DNA from: an uncultured Polycyclovorans sp.
GTDB taxonomy: Bacteria > Pseudomonadota > Gammaproteobacteria > Nevskiales > Nevskiaceae
Length of the DNA: 30,329 bases
Assembly (NCBI GenBank): GCA_936928855.1
Contig: CAKZHZ010000108.1
Location: forward strand, 1 to 30,329
Direction of reading: 5' to 3'
The notes beneath the pieces were generated by a model. It was not told where the DNA came from, did not search any database, and was given only the letters and a program-made list of their open reading frames with translations. The translations under genes and the position numbers were made by a program. Shown piece after piece: positions 23,538 to 30,329 of the stretch; the first letter of the stretch is position 1; every line of letters starts with the position of its first letter.

Positions 23538-25696
23538 TCCGCCGTCACCGCACGGACCGTCACCGGCACGCCGTTGAGGGCCGCATTGCCGGAGAGGGTG
23601 TCGAGATGCTGGTCATCGGTCAGATCGTTGGCGCTCTGGCCCTGCAGCGCCCCGGCGACCCGCAACGCCACACCAGGACGGGCATGCCCCCAGCCATGCG
23701 GCAGCGAGACCACTCCGCGCATGATGGCGTCGGTGGCCATCACCTCGACCTCCACCGCCCCGACCCGCGAGCACACGCGCACCTGATCACCGCCCCGCAG
23801 GCCACGCGCGGCAAGATCGTCGGGATGCATGAACAACTGGTGCCGCGGCTTGCCCTTCACCAGCCTTCGGCTGTTGTGCATCCACGAATTGTTGCTGCGC
23901 ACATGGCGGCGCCCGATCAACCACAGTGCGTCGTCACCTTCGGGCATCTGCACCGACAGCACCTCGTCGTAGCGGGCCAGCGCCGCCCGCAGGTCGGCAT
24001 TGAGGCAGGTGATCCGCTTGTCACGGGTGAACAGGCGCTTGGGCAAGGTTGAACGCAGCGGCCCGAGATCCACCCCATGCGGCGCCGCCTTCAGCGTTGC
24101 CAGCGACAACCGCAGCCCGCTGCGCTTGCCGTAACGGCCGTTGCGCAGCGCCAGGTCGAGCAGGCGGTGCGGTGCCATCCGCTGCATGACCGCGTCCCTG
24201 ACCCGCACCATCAATGGCTTGCCGGCATCGCGTCGCAGGCGCTTTCGCAAACGGCGTCCAAGCGCCTGATAGATCTCCCAGTCGTGCATCGCGCCTTCAG
24301 GTCGTGGGAACACCGCCGGGTTGTAGCGCGCCGTATTCCGCACCGCGAAGTGGTGGAAGATGATGTCGTAGTGATCCCGCTCCAGCGGACTGGTCGGCGG
24401 CAGGATGTAATCGGCGAACCGCGTCGTCTCATTGCGATAGCAGTCGAAGGCCACCATGAAATCCAGTTGCCCGAGCGCCTGCTCCAGCTGCCTGCCATTG
24501 GGGGTGGACATCACCGGATTGCCGGCAATGGTGATCAGCGCCCGCACCTGCCCCTCGCCCGGTGTCTGGATCTCCTCGGCCAGCGCCGAGACCGGCAGTT
24601 CGCCACCGAACTCCGGGAGCCCCCGAACCCGGCTCTGCCAGGCGTTGAAATGGCCCGGCTTGGAACCCGGTCCCGCCACCAGATCCATGGCCGGTTCCGG
24701 AAAGCACATGCCGCCTTCCCGATCCAGGTTGCCGGTGACGATGTTGAGCACCGCAATCGCCCACTGACACAGGGTGCCGTGGGCCTGGGTGGAGACCCCC
24801 ATGCGGCCGTAGACCGCCGCCGTCGGCGCCGCCGCAAGATCGCGGGCGATCTGACGGATCGCCGCCTCGGGGATGCCGGTGACCGCTGCCGCGCGTGCCG
24901 GCGTGAACGGCGCCACCGCCGCCTCCACGGCGTCGAGGTCGGTGGTGAAGTCGGCCAGCCGGCCCGGCTGCGCCAGCCCCTCGCTGAACAGCACGTTGAG
25001 CAGCGCCAGCAACAGCGCGGCGTCGGTGCCCGGACGGACGAAATGGTGCTGGTCGGCCACCTCGGCCGTCTCGGTGCGACGCGGGTCCACCACCACCAGC
25101 TGTCCACCGCGCCCCTGCAGGTCGCGGATGCGCTGCTTCACATCCGGCACCGTCCACAGGCTGCCGTTGGAGGCCAGCGGATTGGCCCCCAGCATCAGCA
25201 GATACTGACAGCGGTCGATGTCCGGCACGGCCACCAGCAGCTGATGTCCGTACAGCCAATACGAGACCAGCTGGTGGGGCAGCTGATCCACCGAGGTGGC
25301 GGAGAACCGGCTGCGCGTCTTCAGTGGCCCCAGCAGCGCGCTGCTGTGTGTGAGGTTGCCCCAGTTATGTACGCTGGGGTTCCCCAGATAGGCCGCAACG
25401 CTGTGCGGGCCATGTGTGGCGTGCACCGTCGCCAGGCGTTCCGCCACTTCGTCCAGTGCCTGTTTCCACGGGATCGCCTGCCACTGATCCCCCACCCGCT
25501 TGACCGGCCCGCGCAGGCGGTCGGGATCCTCGTGCAGATCCTGCAGGGCCACCGCTTTCGGGCAGATGTGTCCGCGCGACAGCGGGTCCTCGGCATCACC
25601 GCGGATCGACAGGATTGCGTCTCCACGGGTGCGGATCTCGAGGCCGCAGATGGCTTCGCACAGATGGCAGGCCCGGTAGTGTGTCTGCTCGCGCAT
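23528..25696 (-). CDS. Molybdopterin oxidoreductase (bis-MGD, 4Fe-4S)
   Basis: A 722-aa member of the DMSO reductase superfamily. The N-terminal 4Fe-4S motif is C10-x2-C13-x3-C17-x27-C45 (CHLCEAICG, GHICPKA). Then come MGD-binding segments such as LLMLGANPLASNG, VVVDPRRTETA and ITIAGNPVMSTPNG, and a C-terminal molydopterin-binding barrel (MHPDDLAARGLRGGDQVRV, LPHGWGH). There is no twin-arginine signal, so it is cytosolic. No Cys or Sec is evident at the usual Mo-ligand position in the SATSVDQLPHQL region. Substrate unknown; no partner subunit or chaperone gene is adjacent. GAGGAGA precedes ATG 25696 and a -10-like TATAGT lies at 25727-25722. Confidence 0.9.
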   Translation of the reverse strand: MREQTHYRACHLCEAICGLEIRTRGDAILSIRGDAEDPLSRGHICPKAVALQDLHEDPDRLRGPVKRVGDQWQAIPWKQALDEVAERLATVHATHGPHSVAAYLGNPSVHNWGNLTHSSALLGPLKTRSRFSATSVDQLPHQLVSYWLYGHQLLVAVPDIDRCQYLLMLGANPLASNGSLWTVPDVKQRIRDLQGRGGQLVVVDPRRTETAEVADQHHFVRPGTDAALLLALLNVLFSEGLAQPGRLADFTTDLDAVEAAVAPFTPARAAAVTGIPEAAIRQIARDLAAAPTAAVYGRMGVSTQAHGTLCQWAIAVLNIVTGNLDREGGMCFPEPAMDLVAGPGSKPGHFNAWQSRVRGLPEFGGELPVSALAEEIQTPGEGQVRALITIAGNPVMSTPNGRQLEQALGQLDFMVAFDCYRNETTRFADYILPPTSPLERDHYDIIFHHFAVRNTARYNPAVFPRPEGAMHDWEIYQALGRRLRKRLRRDAGKPLMVRVRDAVMQRMAPHRLLDLALRNGRYGKRSGLRLSLATLKAAPHGVDLGPLRSTLPKRLFTRDKRITCLNADLRAALARYDEVLSVQMPEGDDALWLIGRRHVRSNNSWMHNSRRLVKGKPRHQLFMHPDDLAARGLRGGDQVRVCSRVGAVEVEVMATDAIMRGVVSLPHGWGHARPGVALRVAGALQGQSANDLTDDQHLDTLSGNAALNGVPVTVRAVTAEAA

Positions 25697-25796
25697 GGCT
25701 GGCGTCTCCTCTTTTCGGTTGACTATACGCCGCCTTGAGCCCCCCGGCCGATGACGGCATCATCCGGTCAGGATCGGGCCACGGAGGCCGCAAGGG

Positions 25797-27161
25797 ATGG
25801 CAGGTCATCAGCGCGGTAGCGCACCCCCAGGTCGCTGGATCGACCGCTTCATCGACATCGCCGACTGGCCCACCAGTCGCAAGACCCTGCTGATGACCGG
25901 TGTGCTGCTGCCGGTGCAGCTCATCGGCTCGGCCGGTGCCGCCGCGGCCTTTCATCTGTATCCGCTCTGGGGCCTCGATGCGCCCCTCATCGATACCCGA
26001 CTCAACGACGCCTTCCTGGTGCTCTGGCTGTCCGGCACCGTCATTGCCGGCCTCTGCGCCTGGATCCCCGCCCGACGCGGCGACGACGCGCCCTGGACCG
26101 CCTATCTCTTCATCCTGCCCTTCACCCTCGGGCTGTGCGGACTGACCTATCTGTTCGGCACCATGAGCACGCCCTTCATCGCCGTGTATCCCGTGGCCAT
26201 GTTCCTGCTGGCCCTGTATTTCGAAGGGCGGGTCGGGCTGCGCTCATTCCTGTTCGTCACCGGGGTCTATCTCACCCTCGGCGCACTGGAGACCCAGGGC
26301 CTGATCCCCCACGCCCCGATCCTGAGGATCGATACCGTGGCGGCACAGAATCAGCCGGCGTGGTTTCTGATTCACCTGTTCATCGTCACGCTTGCACTCG
26401 CCTTCTGCACCGCACTGGGCATGGCCATCGTGTTCGCCCGCCGCGTACAGCAAGCCCGGCTGCAACGGGCCCACACCGAACTGCAACGGGCCGAGCGCCT
26501 GCTGGCACGTGGCAATCGGCTGATTCGACGGTATGTCCCGGCCCAGGTGGCCGACCGTCTGCTGTCCGGTCAGTTCGAAGACATGGAGCGCACCCGGCGC
26601 GTCAAGTTGGCGCTGTTCTTCTCCGATATCGAGGGCTTCACCGCCATGGCGGATCGACTTGACCCGGAGGAGCTCACCACACTGCTGAACGAGTACCTGA
26701 CCGAGATGACAGCCATTGCCACCGCCCACCACGGCATCATCGACCAGCTGGTGGGCGACGGCATCATGATCTTCTTCGGCGCCCCCGACGCCAGCAGCGA
26801 TCGCGATCACGCCCTGCGCGCCGTGCACATGGCACTGGCCATGCAGCACCGCATGCAGGCACTGCGACAGCAGTGGTTCGACCGCGGCATCGAACAACCG
26901 ATCCGCGTCCGCATCGGCATCAACGTGGGCTATGCCAGTGTCGGCAACTTCGGCTCACCCGGCCGCATGGTGTATTCCGCCATCGGCCACCAGGTGAATC
27001 TCACCGCACGCATTCAGGGCGCCTGTGCGCCAGACGGCATTCTCATCAGTCACGCTGCCTGGGCGCTGGTGCGCGATGCGGTCGACTGCGAGCCACGCGG
27101 CGAAATCACCGTCAAGGGGGTCCACCATCCGGTGCGGGTTCACGCCGTGACGCTGCCCTGA
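25797..27161 (+). CDS. Membrane class III adenylate/guanylate cyclase
   Basis: A 454-aa inner-membrane cyclase. Residues about 30-215 hold some six membrane helices of no named family, followed by a short coiled linker (ARRVQQARLQRAHTELQRAE) and the catalytic domain from about 265. Metal-binding D277 (FFSDIEGFTAM) and D321 (GDGIMIFFGA) are present, as are N401 and R405 of the transition-state motif in HQVNLTARIQ. The purine-specifying Lys expected in IIDK is Gln here (Q317), so base selectivity, or activity itself, is uncertain. Product is presumably cAMP; no receptor gene is nearby. ATG 25797 has GGAGG 10 bp upstream. It is divergent from the molybdopterin gene. Confidence 0.88.
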   Translation: MAGHQRGSAPPGRWIDRFIDIADWPTSRKTLLMTGVLLPVQLIGSAGAAAAFHLYPLWGLDAPLIDTRLNDAFLVLWLSGTVIAGLCAWIPARRGDDAPWTAYLFILPFTLGLCGLTYLFGTMSTPFIAVYPVAMFLLALYFEGRVGLRSFLFVTGVYLTLGALETQGLIPHAPILRIDTVAAQNQPAWFLIHLFIVTLALAFCTALGMAIVFARRVQQARLQRAHTELQRAERLLARGNRLIRRYVPAQVADRLLSGQFEDMERTRRVKLALFFSDIEGFTAMADRLDPEELTTLLNEYLTEMTAIATAHHGIIDQLVGDGIMIFFGAPDASSDRDHALRAVHMALAMQHRMQALRQQWFDRGIEQPIRVRIGINVGYASVGNFGSPGRMVYSAIGHQVNLTARIQGACAPDGILISHAAWALVRDAVDCEPRGEITVKGVHHPVRVHAVTLP

Positions 27162-27235
27162 GCCCACGGGCTTCACGGCCCTGCAAACTACCGGCGGCAT
27201 CATGCCGGGTTCACAGCCCGCCGATCACGCTCGCC

Positions 27236-28666
27236 ATGACTGACCTCGCCACAATCGACCTCGCCCGCCGCCGCCTGCTGCGCCAGATGTTTCTCACCGC
27301 CGGCGCAGTCAGCACCCCGGCCTGGTTGCAGGCCTGTGGCGGCGACTCGGCCCTGGCAGGCGAGCAGCCGACCCCGCCGTTGACACCGGAAAGCCGCCTT
27401 GCGCTGCAGCCCGGCCCGCTCTCCAATATCGGCCCCCTGGTGGATGCCGGCATCGACAACATGCTGATCCCGGAGGGCTTCAGCGCCCGCGTGGTGGCAC
27501 GCCACCGCAGCAATCCGGTCACGGGCAACTACGATCCACTGGGGCTCTCGGGCTACGTGTGGCATGAAGCCCCCGATGGTGGCGCCGTGTTCCCCGCCCC
27601 CGATGGCGGTTGGGTGTACGTCTCCAACAGTGAGGTGAACCTTGGTGGTAGTGGCGGCTCCTCCCGCGATGGGGGCGTCGGCGCACTGCGCTTCAATGCC
27701 CAGGGCGAGGTCGTCGATGCCTACCGCATCCTGGACGGCACACGTCGCAACTGCGCGGGCGGCGCCACCCCGTGGCAGACCTGGATTTCCTGTGAGGAAA
27801 CCGGCGATGGCTATGCCTGGGAATGCCAGCCCCTCGGCGGCGTTGATGATGCGCGCCGACTGGACGCGCTTGGTCGTTTCAACAAGGAAGCGGCTGCCGT
27901 CGACCTCAAGACCCGCACCGTCTACCAGACTGAAGACAGCGGCAGTGGCCGCTTCTACCGCTTCGTCTGCGAGGCCAGTGATCTTGTCAGCGAGGACGGC
28001 GGCAACCGTCTGCGGATGGAAACCGGTCGCCTCCAGGTCCTCAATGTCGAGGGCTTTGAGAACGACGGCTACATCGCCGACGATGCCGAGGCCCGCCGCC
28101 TGCGTCGCGTCAGCTGGGTGGACGTGGCCCAGCCCGACCAACCCCAGGGCACCGTGCGCGCGCAGCTGGCCGAGGCCGCTGAGACCGTGCCGGGCACCCA
28201 GTTCCGTGGCGGCGAGGGCCTGTGGATCTACGATCTGCCGCCCGCGCTGCAGAGCGTGCCGCCCGGCGGTCGGGTACCGACACGCGCGGTCGCCTTCTTC
28301 GCCAGCAAGGGCGACAACCGGGTCTACGCCTATGACATCGACAATGACCTGATCCAGACCGTGTTCGACAACGCCGCCATCGACCCCGCGTTTGATGATG
28401 TCGACAATGTCGTGGTCAGCCCGATGGGCGACGTGCTGGTGGCCGAGGACGGCGATGCGATGCGGTTGATCGTGCTGGTGCCCGGCGGCGAGGCCAAGGT
28501 GCTGATGCAGATCACCAGTGGCGGTTCGGAGATCACCGGACCCGCCTTCACGGCAGACGGCTCACGCCTCTATTTCAGCTCACAGCGCGGCCCCACCGTA
28601 CCGCTGCTGCGCACCGGCACCGGCGCCACCTACGAGATCACCATCCCGGAAGCCTTCCGGGCCTGA
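27236..28666 (+). CDS. PhoX-like (DUF839) protein, Tat-type lipoprotein signal
   Basis: A 476-aa exported protein. The N-terminus has a twin-arginine motif (LARRRLLRQMFL, 9-20), a hydrophobic stretch and a lipobox-like LQAC (C34), suggesting Tat export and lipidation. The body is a beta-propeller of the DUF839/PhoX family: GGWVYVSNSEVN, TWISCEETGDGY near 180-191 and FNKEAAAVDL, then DVDNVVVSPMGDVLVAEDGD and a last blade with FTADGSRLYFSSQ. PhoX enzymes are Ca2+/Fe3+-dependent alkaline phosphatases, but many DUF839 proteins are not proven phosphatases. ATG 27236 has no clear ribosome-binding site, and no other in-frame start is near. It lies 74 bp after the cyclase gene, possibly co-transcribed. 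Confidence 0.85.
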   Translation: MTDLATIDLARRRLLRQMFLTAGAVSTPAWLQACGGDSALAGEQPTPPLTPESRLALQPGPLSNIGPLVDAGIDNMLIPEGFSARVVARHRSNPVTGNYDPLGLSGYVWHEAPDGGAVFPAPDGGWVYVSNSEVNLGGSGGSSRDGGVGALRFNAQGEVVDAYRILDGTRRNCAGGATPWQTWISCEETGDGYAWECQPLGGVDDARRLDALGRFNKEAAAVDLKTRTVYQTEDSGSGRFYRFVCEASDLVSEDGGNRLRMETGRLQVLNVEGFENDGYIADDAEARRLRRVSWVDVAQPDQPQGTVRAQLAEAAETVPGTQFRGGEGLWIYDLPPALQSVPPGGRVPTRAVAFFASKGDNRVYAYDIDNDLIQTVFDNAAIDPAFDDVDNVVVSPMGDVLVAEDGDAMRLIVLVPGGEAKVLMQITSGGSEITGPAFTADGSRLYFSSQRGPTVPLLRTGTGATYEITIPEAFRA

Positions 28667-28689
28667 GGGGCGCTGGGGGCTAGCCCGCT

Positions 28690-28866
28690 GGGAATCGGGA
28701 ATCGGGAATGGGGAATCGTTAGAAGCAACGGCAGCGGCAGCAGCATGTAACTGGTGACTGGCAACAGCAACCAGAAACCGGACGCCGGAAACCGGCATCG
28801 CCGTAGCCTTTGCCTTTGCCTTTGCCTTTGCGATTCCCGATTCCCCATTCCCCATTCTCGATTCCC
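28690..28866. repeat. Inverted 'gggaatc' heptad arrays around a low-complexity spacer
   Basis: The left array (28690-28718) is four head-to-tail units of gggaatc or gggaatg with slight variation. The right array (28831-28866) has five similar units as gattccc/cattccc, i.e. inverted. Between them are cag/cgg-rich bases and a gccttt repeat. The arrays could pair over about 29 bp in RNA or single-stranded DNA. Similar heptads fill intergenic gaps in Lysobacter, Luteimonas and Stenotrophomonas as I recall. Spurious ORFs cross this region; no gene is supported. It separates the PhoX-like gene from the convergent PLP-enzyme gene. Confidence 0.75.
28806..28829. repeat. Tandem repeat, 4 copies of gccttt
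   Basis: Four perfect hexamers in a row (24 bp), inside the spacer of the heptad arrays, directly before the right-hand array. It is a simple sequence repeat and could vary in copy number by slippage. Confidence 0.9.
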
Positions 28867-28868
28867 GC

Positions 28869-29549
28869 TTACCCCAACACCGGCCAGTGGTCCTCGATAC
28901 GTCCGCCGCGCACCACCACCAGGTCGCCGAACTGCAACATCACCGCCTCACTCTGGGTGGGCCGCAAGAACACATGATCCCCCACGGCGAGGTCGGTGGC
29001 CGCCGATCCGTTCAGCAATTCCTGGTTGGAACTGCGCCCGAACAGTGAGTTGAGCTGGAGGCCTTGCGGGGACACCGGTTGCGCCTTCCAGTGCCCCCCA
29101 TAAAGGAAGTGACTGCGTTCCTGATTGGGATCCCAGGCGGCGAACGCCGCCGACAGCGGCTCCACACCAGGCAGCCGCGTGCCTTCGAGTACCTTGAGGA
29201 CCGGGGTGGCAATGAACAGCGCCGGCACATGCGCGGCCAAGGTGGGCAGATCGAAGTCGGTGGGCTGCACCAGCGCCGAACCGACCCCCACCTCGTTGAG
29301 CGGGCTTTCACCGGTCTGCAGCACGTAGTTGGGACTGCCGGCTCCGTTGAAGGTGAGCGCAGGTGTCATCCACTCGGGGCGCTGGGCGGCCAGCACATTC
29401 AGCGCCTGGCGGTAGCGGGCCCATGAGGCGGCCTGCAGCGCCTCGGGGCTGCCCAGCATGCCGGGCAGCTTCACCACGTGGGGGTCGTAGCCCATGAAAC
29501 CGCTGAATCGCAGATGCTGTGGATCCTCGGCGATCTGTCGGGCGGACAG
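28869..29549 (-). CDS. Fold-type III PLP enzyme, C-terminal part (D-serine dehydratase/alanine racemase-like), 5' end lost
   Basis: About 227 residues of the C-terminal part remain; the N-terminal barrel with the PLP lysine is missing because the sequence changes character near 29,526-29,550. What remains reads LRFSGFMGYDPHVVKLPG, then YVLQTGESPLNEVGVGSAL, FIATPVLKVLEG, and a C-terminal domain with LAVGDHVFLRP and VVVRGGRIEDHWPVL. This follows the DSD1 or D-threonine aldolase-like layout. The H-x-C zinc pair of D-serine dehydratases (around PNHxCP) is replaced by RPTQSEA, so zinc is probably not bound. The reading frame continues to 30,185 only by chance through foreign DNA. Confidence 0.7.
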   Translation of the reverse strand: MSARQIAEDPQHLRFSGFMGYDPHVVKLPGMLGSPEALQAASWARYRQALNVLAAQRPEWMTPALTFNGAGSPNYVLQTGESPLNEVGVGSALVQPTDFDLPTLAAHVPALFIATPVLKVLEGTRLPGVEPLSAAFAAWDPNQERSHFLYGGHWKAQPVSPQGLQLNSLFGRSSNQELLNGSAATDLAVGDHVFLRPTQSEAVMLQFGDLVVVRGGRIEDHWPVLG

Positions 29550-29792
29550 GTTGTCGCTCATCGCATGCGCGAGCACTATGGTCTCGACGCGTCGACGCTG
29601 AGTTTCTACGCGTTCGACGGCATCGACAAGCTCAAGCGCTACAAGGATGCCTACCGGGATCGGATCGACGCGCTCGACATCGGCGAGAGCGGCGTCGACA
29701 ACCTTGTGGCAGAAGCGATCTCGGCGTTCGAGTTGAATCAGGAGCTGTTCGCGGATCTCGACGCCGCGCGCGTGGGTGCCAGACCGGCCTGA
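29526..29792 (+). CDS. Heme oxygenase, C-terminal fragment (actinobacterial style)
   Basis: About 88 residues of a biliverdin-producing heme oxygenase, which opens haem to release iron, CO and biliverdin. The fragment starts in the distal-helix motif LGDLSGGQ, with the glycines that allow haem binding, then FYAFDGIDKLKRYKDAYRDR and AISAFELNQELFADL, the conserved C-terminal helices. The proximal His and the first half are missing: upstream DNA on this strand is antisense to the PLP enzyme. Codons favour GAC, GCG, TCG and CTC, unlike the genes to the left. Its stop (29790-29792) overlaps the convergent TetR-like fragment. Confidence 0.75.
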   Translation, partial: LGDLSGGQVVAHRMREHYGLDASTLSFYAFDGIDKLKRYKDAYRDRIDALDIGESGVDNLVAEAISAFELNQELFADLDAARVGARPA

Positions 29793-30010
29793 GCGCGAGA
29801 GATCATTGCCTCGAGTCCGTCGAGGAGCACTCGCAGCCCGAAGTCGAACTGTTCGGTGAAATAATCGTCGTCGCCGTCGTGCATCTGCGAGACCGCCGCG
29901 GTGAGCGTGGTGGTGCCGACCTCGACGCGGATGTCGTCGGGCAGCGAGCGGAAGACGGTGCCGATCGCGTCGAAGGCATCCGATCCCACGCCGCCCGTGG
30001 CGACGAGCAC
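29738..30010 (-). CDS. Possible TetR-type regulator, C-terminal fragment
   Basis: The last part reads DDDYFTEQFDFGLRVLLDGLEAMISRAQ, the pattern of a TetR-family C-terminal domain end (FxFGLxxLLDGLEA). The upstream part GSDAFDAIGTVFRSLPDD is compatible but not diagnostic. No DNA-binding helix-turn-helix is present; the sequence before about residue 5 belongs to something else (see the PilN-like fragment). It is convergent with the heme oxygenase fragment, overlapping by 55 bp, which suggests that these two pieces are natural neighbours in the source genome. Confidence 0.35.
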   Translation of the reverse strand: MLVATGGVGSDAFDAIGTVFRSLPDDIRVEVGTTTLTAAVSQMHDGDDDYFTEQFDFGLRVLLDGLEAMISRAQAGLAPTRAASRSANSS

Positions 30011-30133
30011 GACGCCGAGCGCCGCGAGGAGTCCCAGAAGCCACGTGCGCAGCAGGCTCGCGCGCTGTCGGCTCGCGGTGACCGCCCGGGGCAGAAGGTT
30101 GACACGGGGGGGCCCGCCGATCGTGAGCGCGGG
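30005..30133 (-). CDS. Possible PilN-like N-terminal fragment (type IV pilus assembly)
   Basis: Reading leftward, the frame gives LTIGGPPRVNLLPRAV, a short basic stretch and the hydrophobic helix TWLLGLLAALGVVLVATGG. This is the usual start of PilN-type proteins (cytosolic NLLP motif, then one membrane helix). The frame then runs without a stop into the TetR-like fragment, which is not how PilN continues. No ATG, GTG or TTG start is found in frame, and a stop stands at 30,184-30,182. The call rests on a short stretch and could be wrong. Confidence 0.35.
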
Positions 30134-30329
30134 GGCAGCCCCCGAGTCTACCCGGGGCGGGCCCCGCGGCGGTGCGTGGGCTCACACCCGCGGCTCATCG
30201 GGGCCGGAACGGCCTGCGCCCGCAGAGAAACGCCACGTACATCCGAAGGGAGCTGTCAGTCGGGACCGTTAGACTGAGCCGGTCCAACCCGCTAGTTCAC
30301 CCGAGCGCCGAGGCTCTCCTCTCACGATC
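30134..30329. other. Non-coding end of the window with promoter-like elements
   Basis: No supported gene. Two TAGACT hexamers, each like an actinobacterial -10 (TAnnnT), occur: on the - strand at 30151-30146, aimed at the PilN-like fragment, and on the + strand at 30272-30277, aimed out of the window. The rest is GC-rich and shows no clear hairpin. Confidence 0.3.

Noticed and set aside
28580..28855. Small - strand frames with AKAKAKA and similar repeats
   Set aside because: They arise from the gccttt and gggaatc repeats and the end of the PhoX-like gene; composition is that of translated repeats.
28690..28866. Possible CRISPR array
   Set aside because: Units are 7 bp, head to tail without spacers, and the two arrays are inverted; no cas gene is in the window.
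29526..30329. A horizontally acquired island with heme oxygenase, regulator and pilus gene
   Set aside because: All pieces are fragments joined at short shared sequences, with no integrase, attachment site or insertion sequence. A chimeric assembly explains them more simply.

Overview
The window is 30.3 kb of GC-rich DNA. Positions about 480 to 29,540 read as one continuous stretch of a gammaproteobacterial chromosome. The best evidence is gene order: radC divergent from coaBC-dut-argB, with rpmB-rpmG beside it and pyrE divergent from an exonuclease III-type gene, follows the arrangement I know from Pseudomonas and relatives. thiG-trmB is also a common gammaproteobacterial pair. Intergenic repeats (a 159-bp palindrome and inverted 'gggaatc' heptads) resemble those of Xanthomonadales and Chromatiales-type genomes. 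I cannot name the order with confidence. Genes are tightly packed, with many 4-bp ATGA overlaps and convergent genes that overlap at their ends.

Both ends look foreign to this chromosome. Positions 1 to about 460 hold the start of a Pro/Gln/Gly-rich protein of actinobacterial style and a tRNA-Gly(CCC) with its terminator. Positions about 29,530 to 30,329 hold a heme oxygenase C-terminus, a TetR-like C-terminus and a PilN-like N-terminus, rich in GAC, GCG and TCG codons. The right-hand join lies inside a PLP-enzyme gene at a short sequence that reads sensibly in both proteins. The simplest reading is a chimeric assembly, or a contig made from a mixed culture or metagenome, rather than a natural island.

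Layout of the main part: (a) 479-3886, thiG, trmB, a class I phosphoribulokinase and a Tas-like aldo/keto reductase, all on the + strand. (b) 4039-7721, a small conserved protein, an AmpG-like permease with the exonuclease III-type gene (- strand), then pyrE and a periplasmic coiled-coil protein (+). (c) 7721-7879, the long palindrome. (d) 7903-11871, argB-dut-coaBC (-), then radC, rpmB and rpmG (+). (e) 11899-15871, the Mg transporter MgtE and a two-subunit cytochrome bd-type quinol oxidase. (f) 15887-20018, fbp and mscL (-), a sulfotransferase (+), then a YeeZ-like SDR and a [2Fe-2S] flavoprotein reductase whose divergent start codons share CATG. (g) 20079-28666, an envelope-directed block: a 939-aa lipoprotein with an alpha/beta-hydrolase nucleophile elbow, an L,D-transpeptidase, a molybdopterin oxidoreductase, a membrane class III nucleotide cyclase and a Tat-type PhoX-like lipoprotein. 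(h) 28690-28866, a repeat-flanked spacer, then the truncated PLP enzyme.

Most of the window is housekeeping: thiamine thiazole, tRNA modification, pyrimidine, arginine and CoA synthesis, nucleotide hygiene, ribosomal proteins, respiration and osmotic safety. I found no defence system, CRISPR array, prophage or transposase. The items most worth a second look are the palindromic repeat, the catalytically intact exonuclease at the crc position, the cyclase with a changed purine-specifying residue, the large hydrolase-like lipoprotein, and the chimeric ends.
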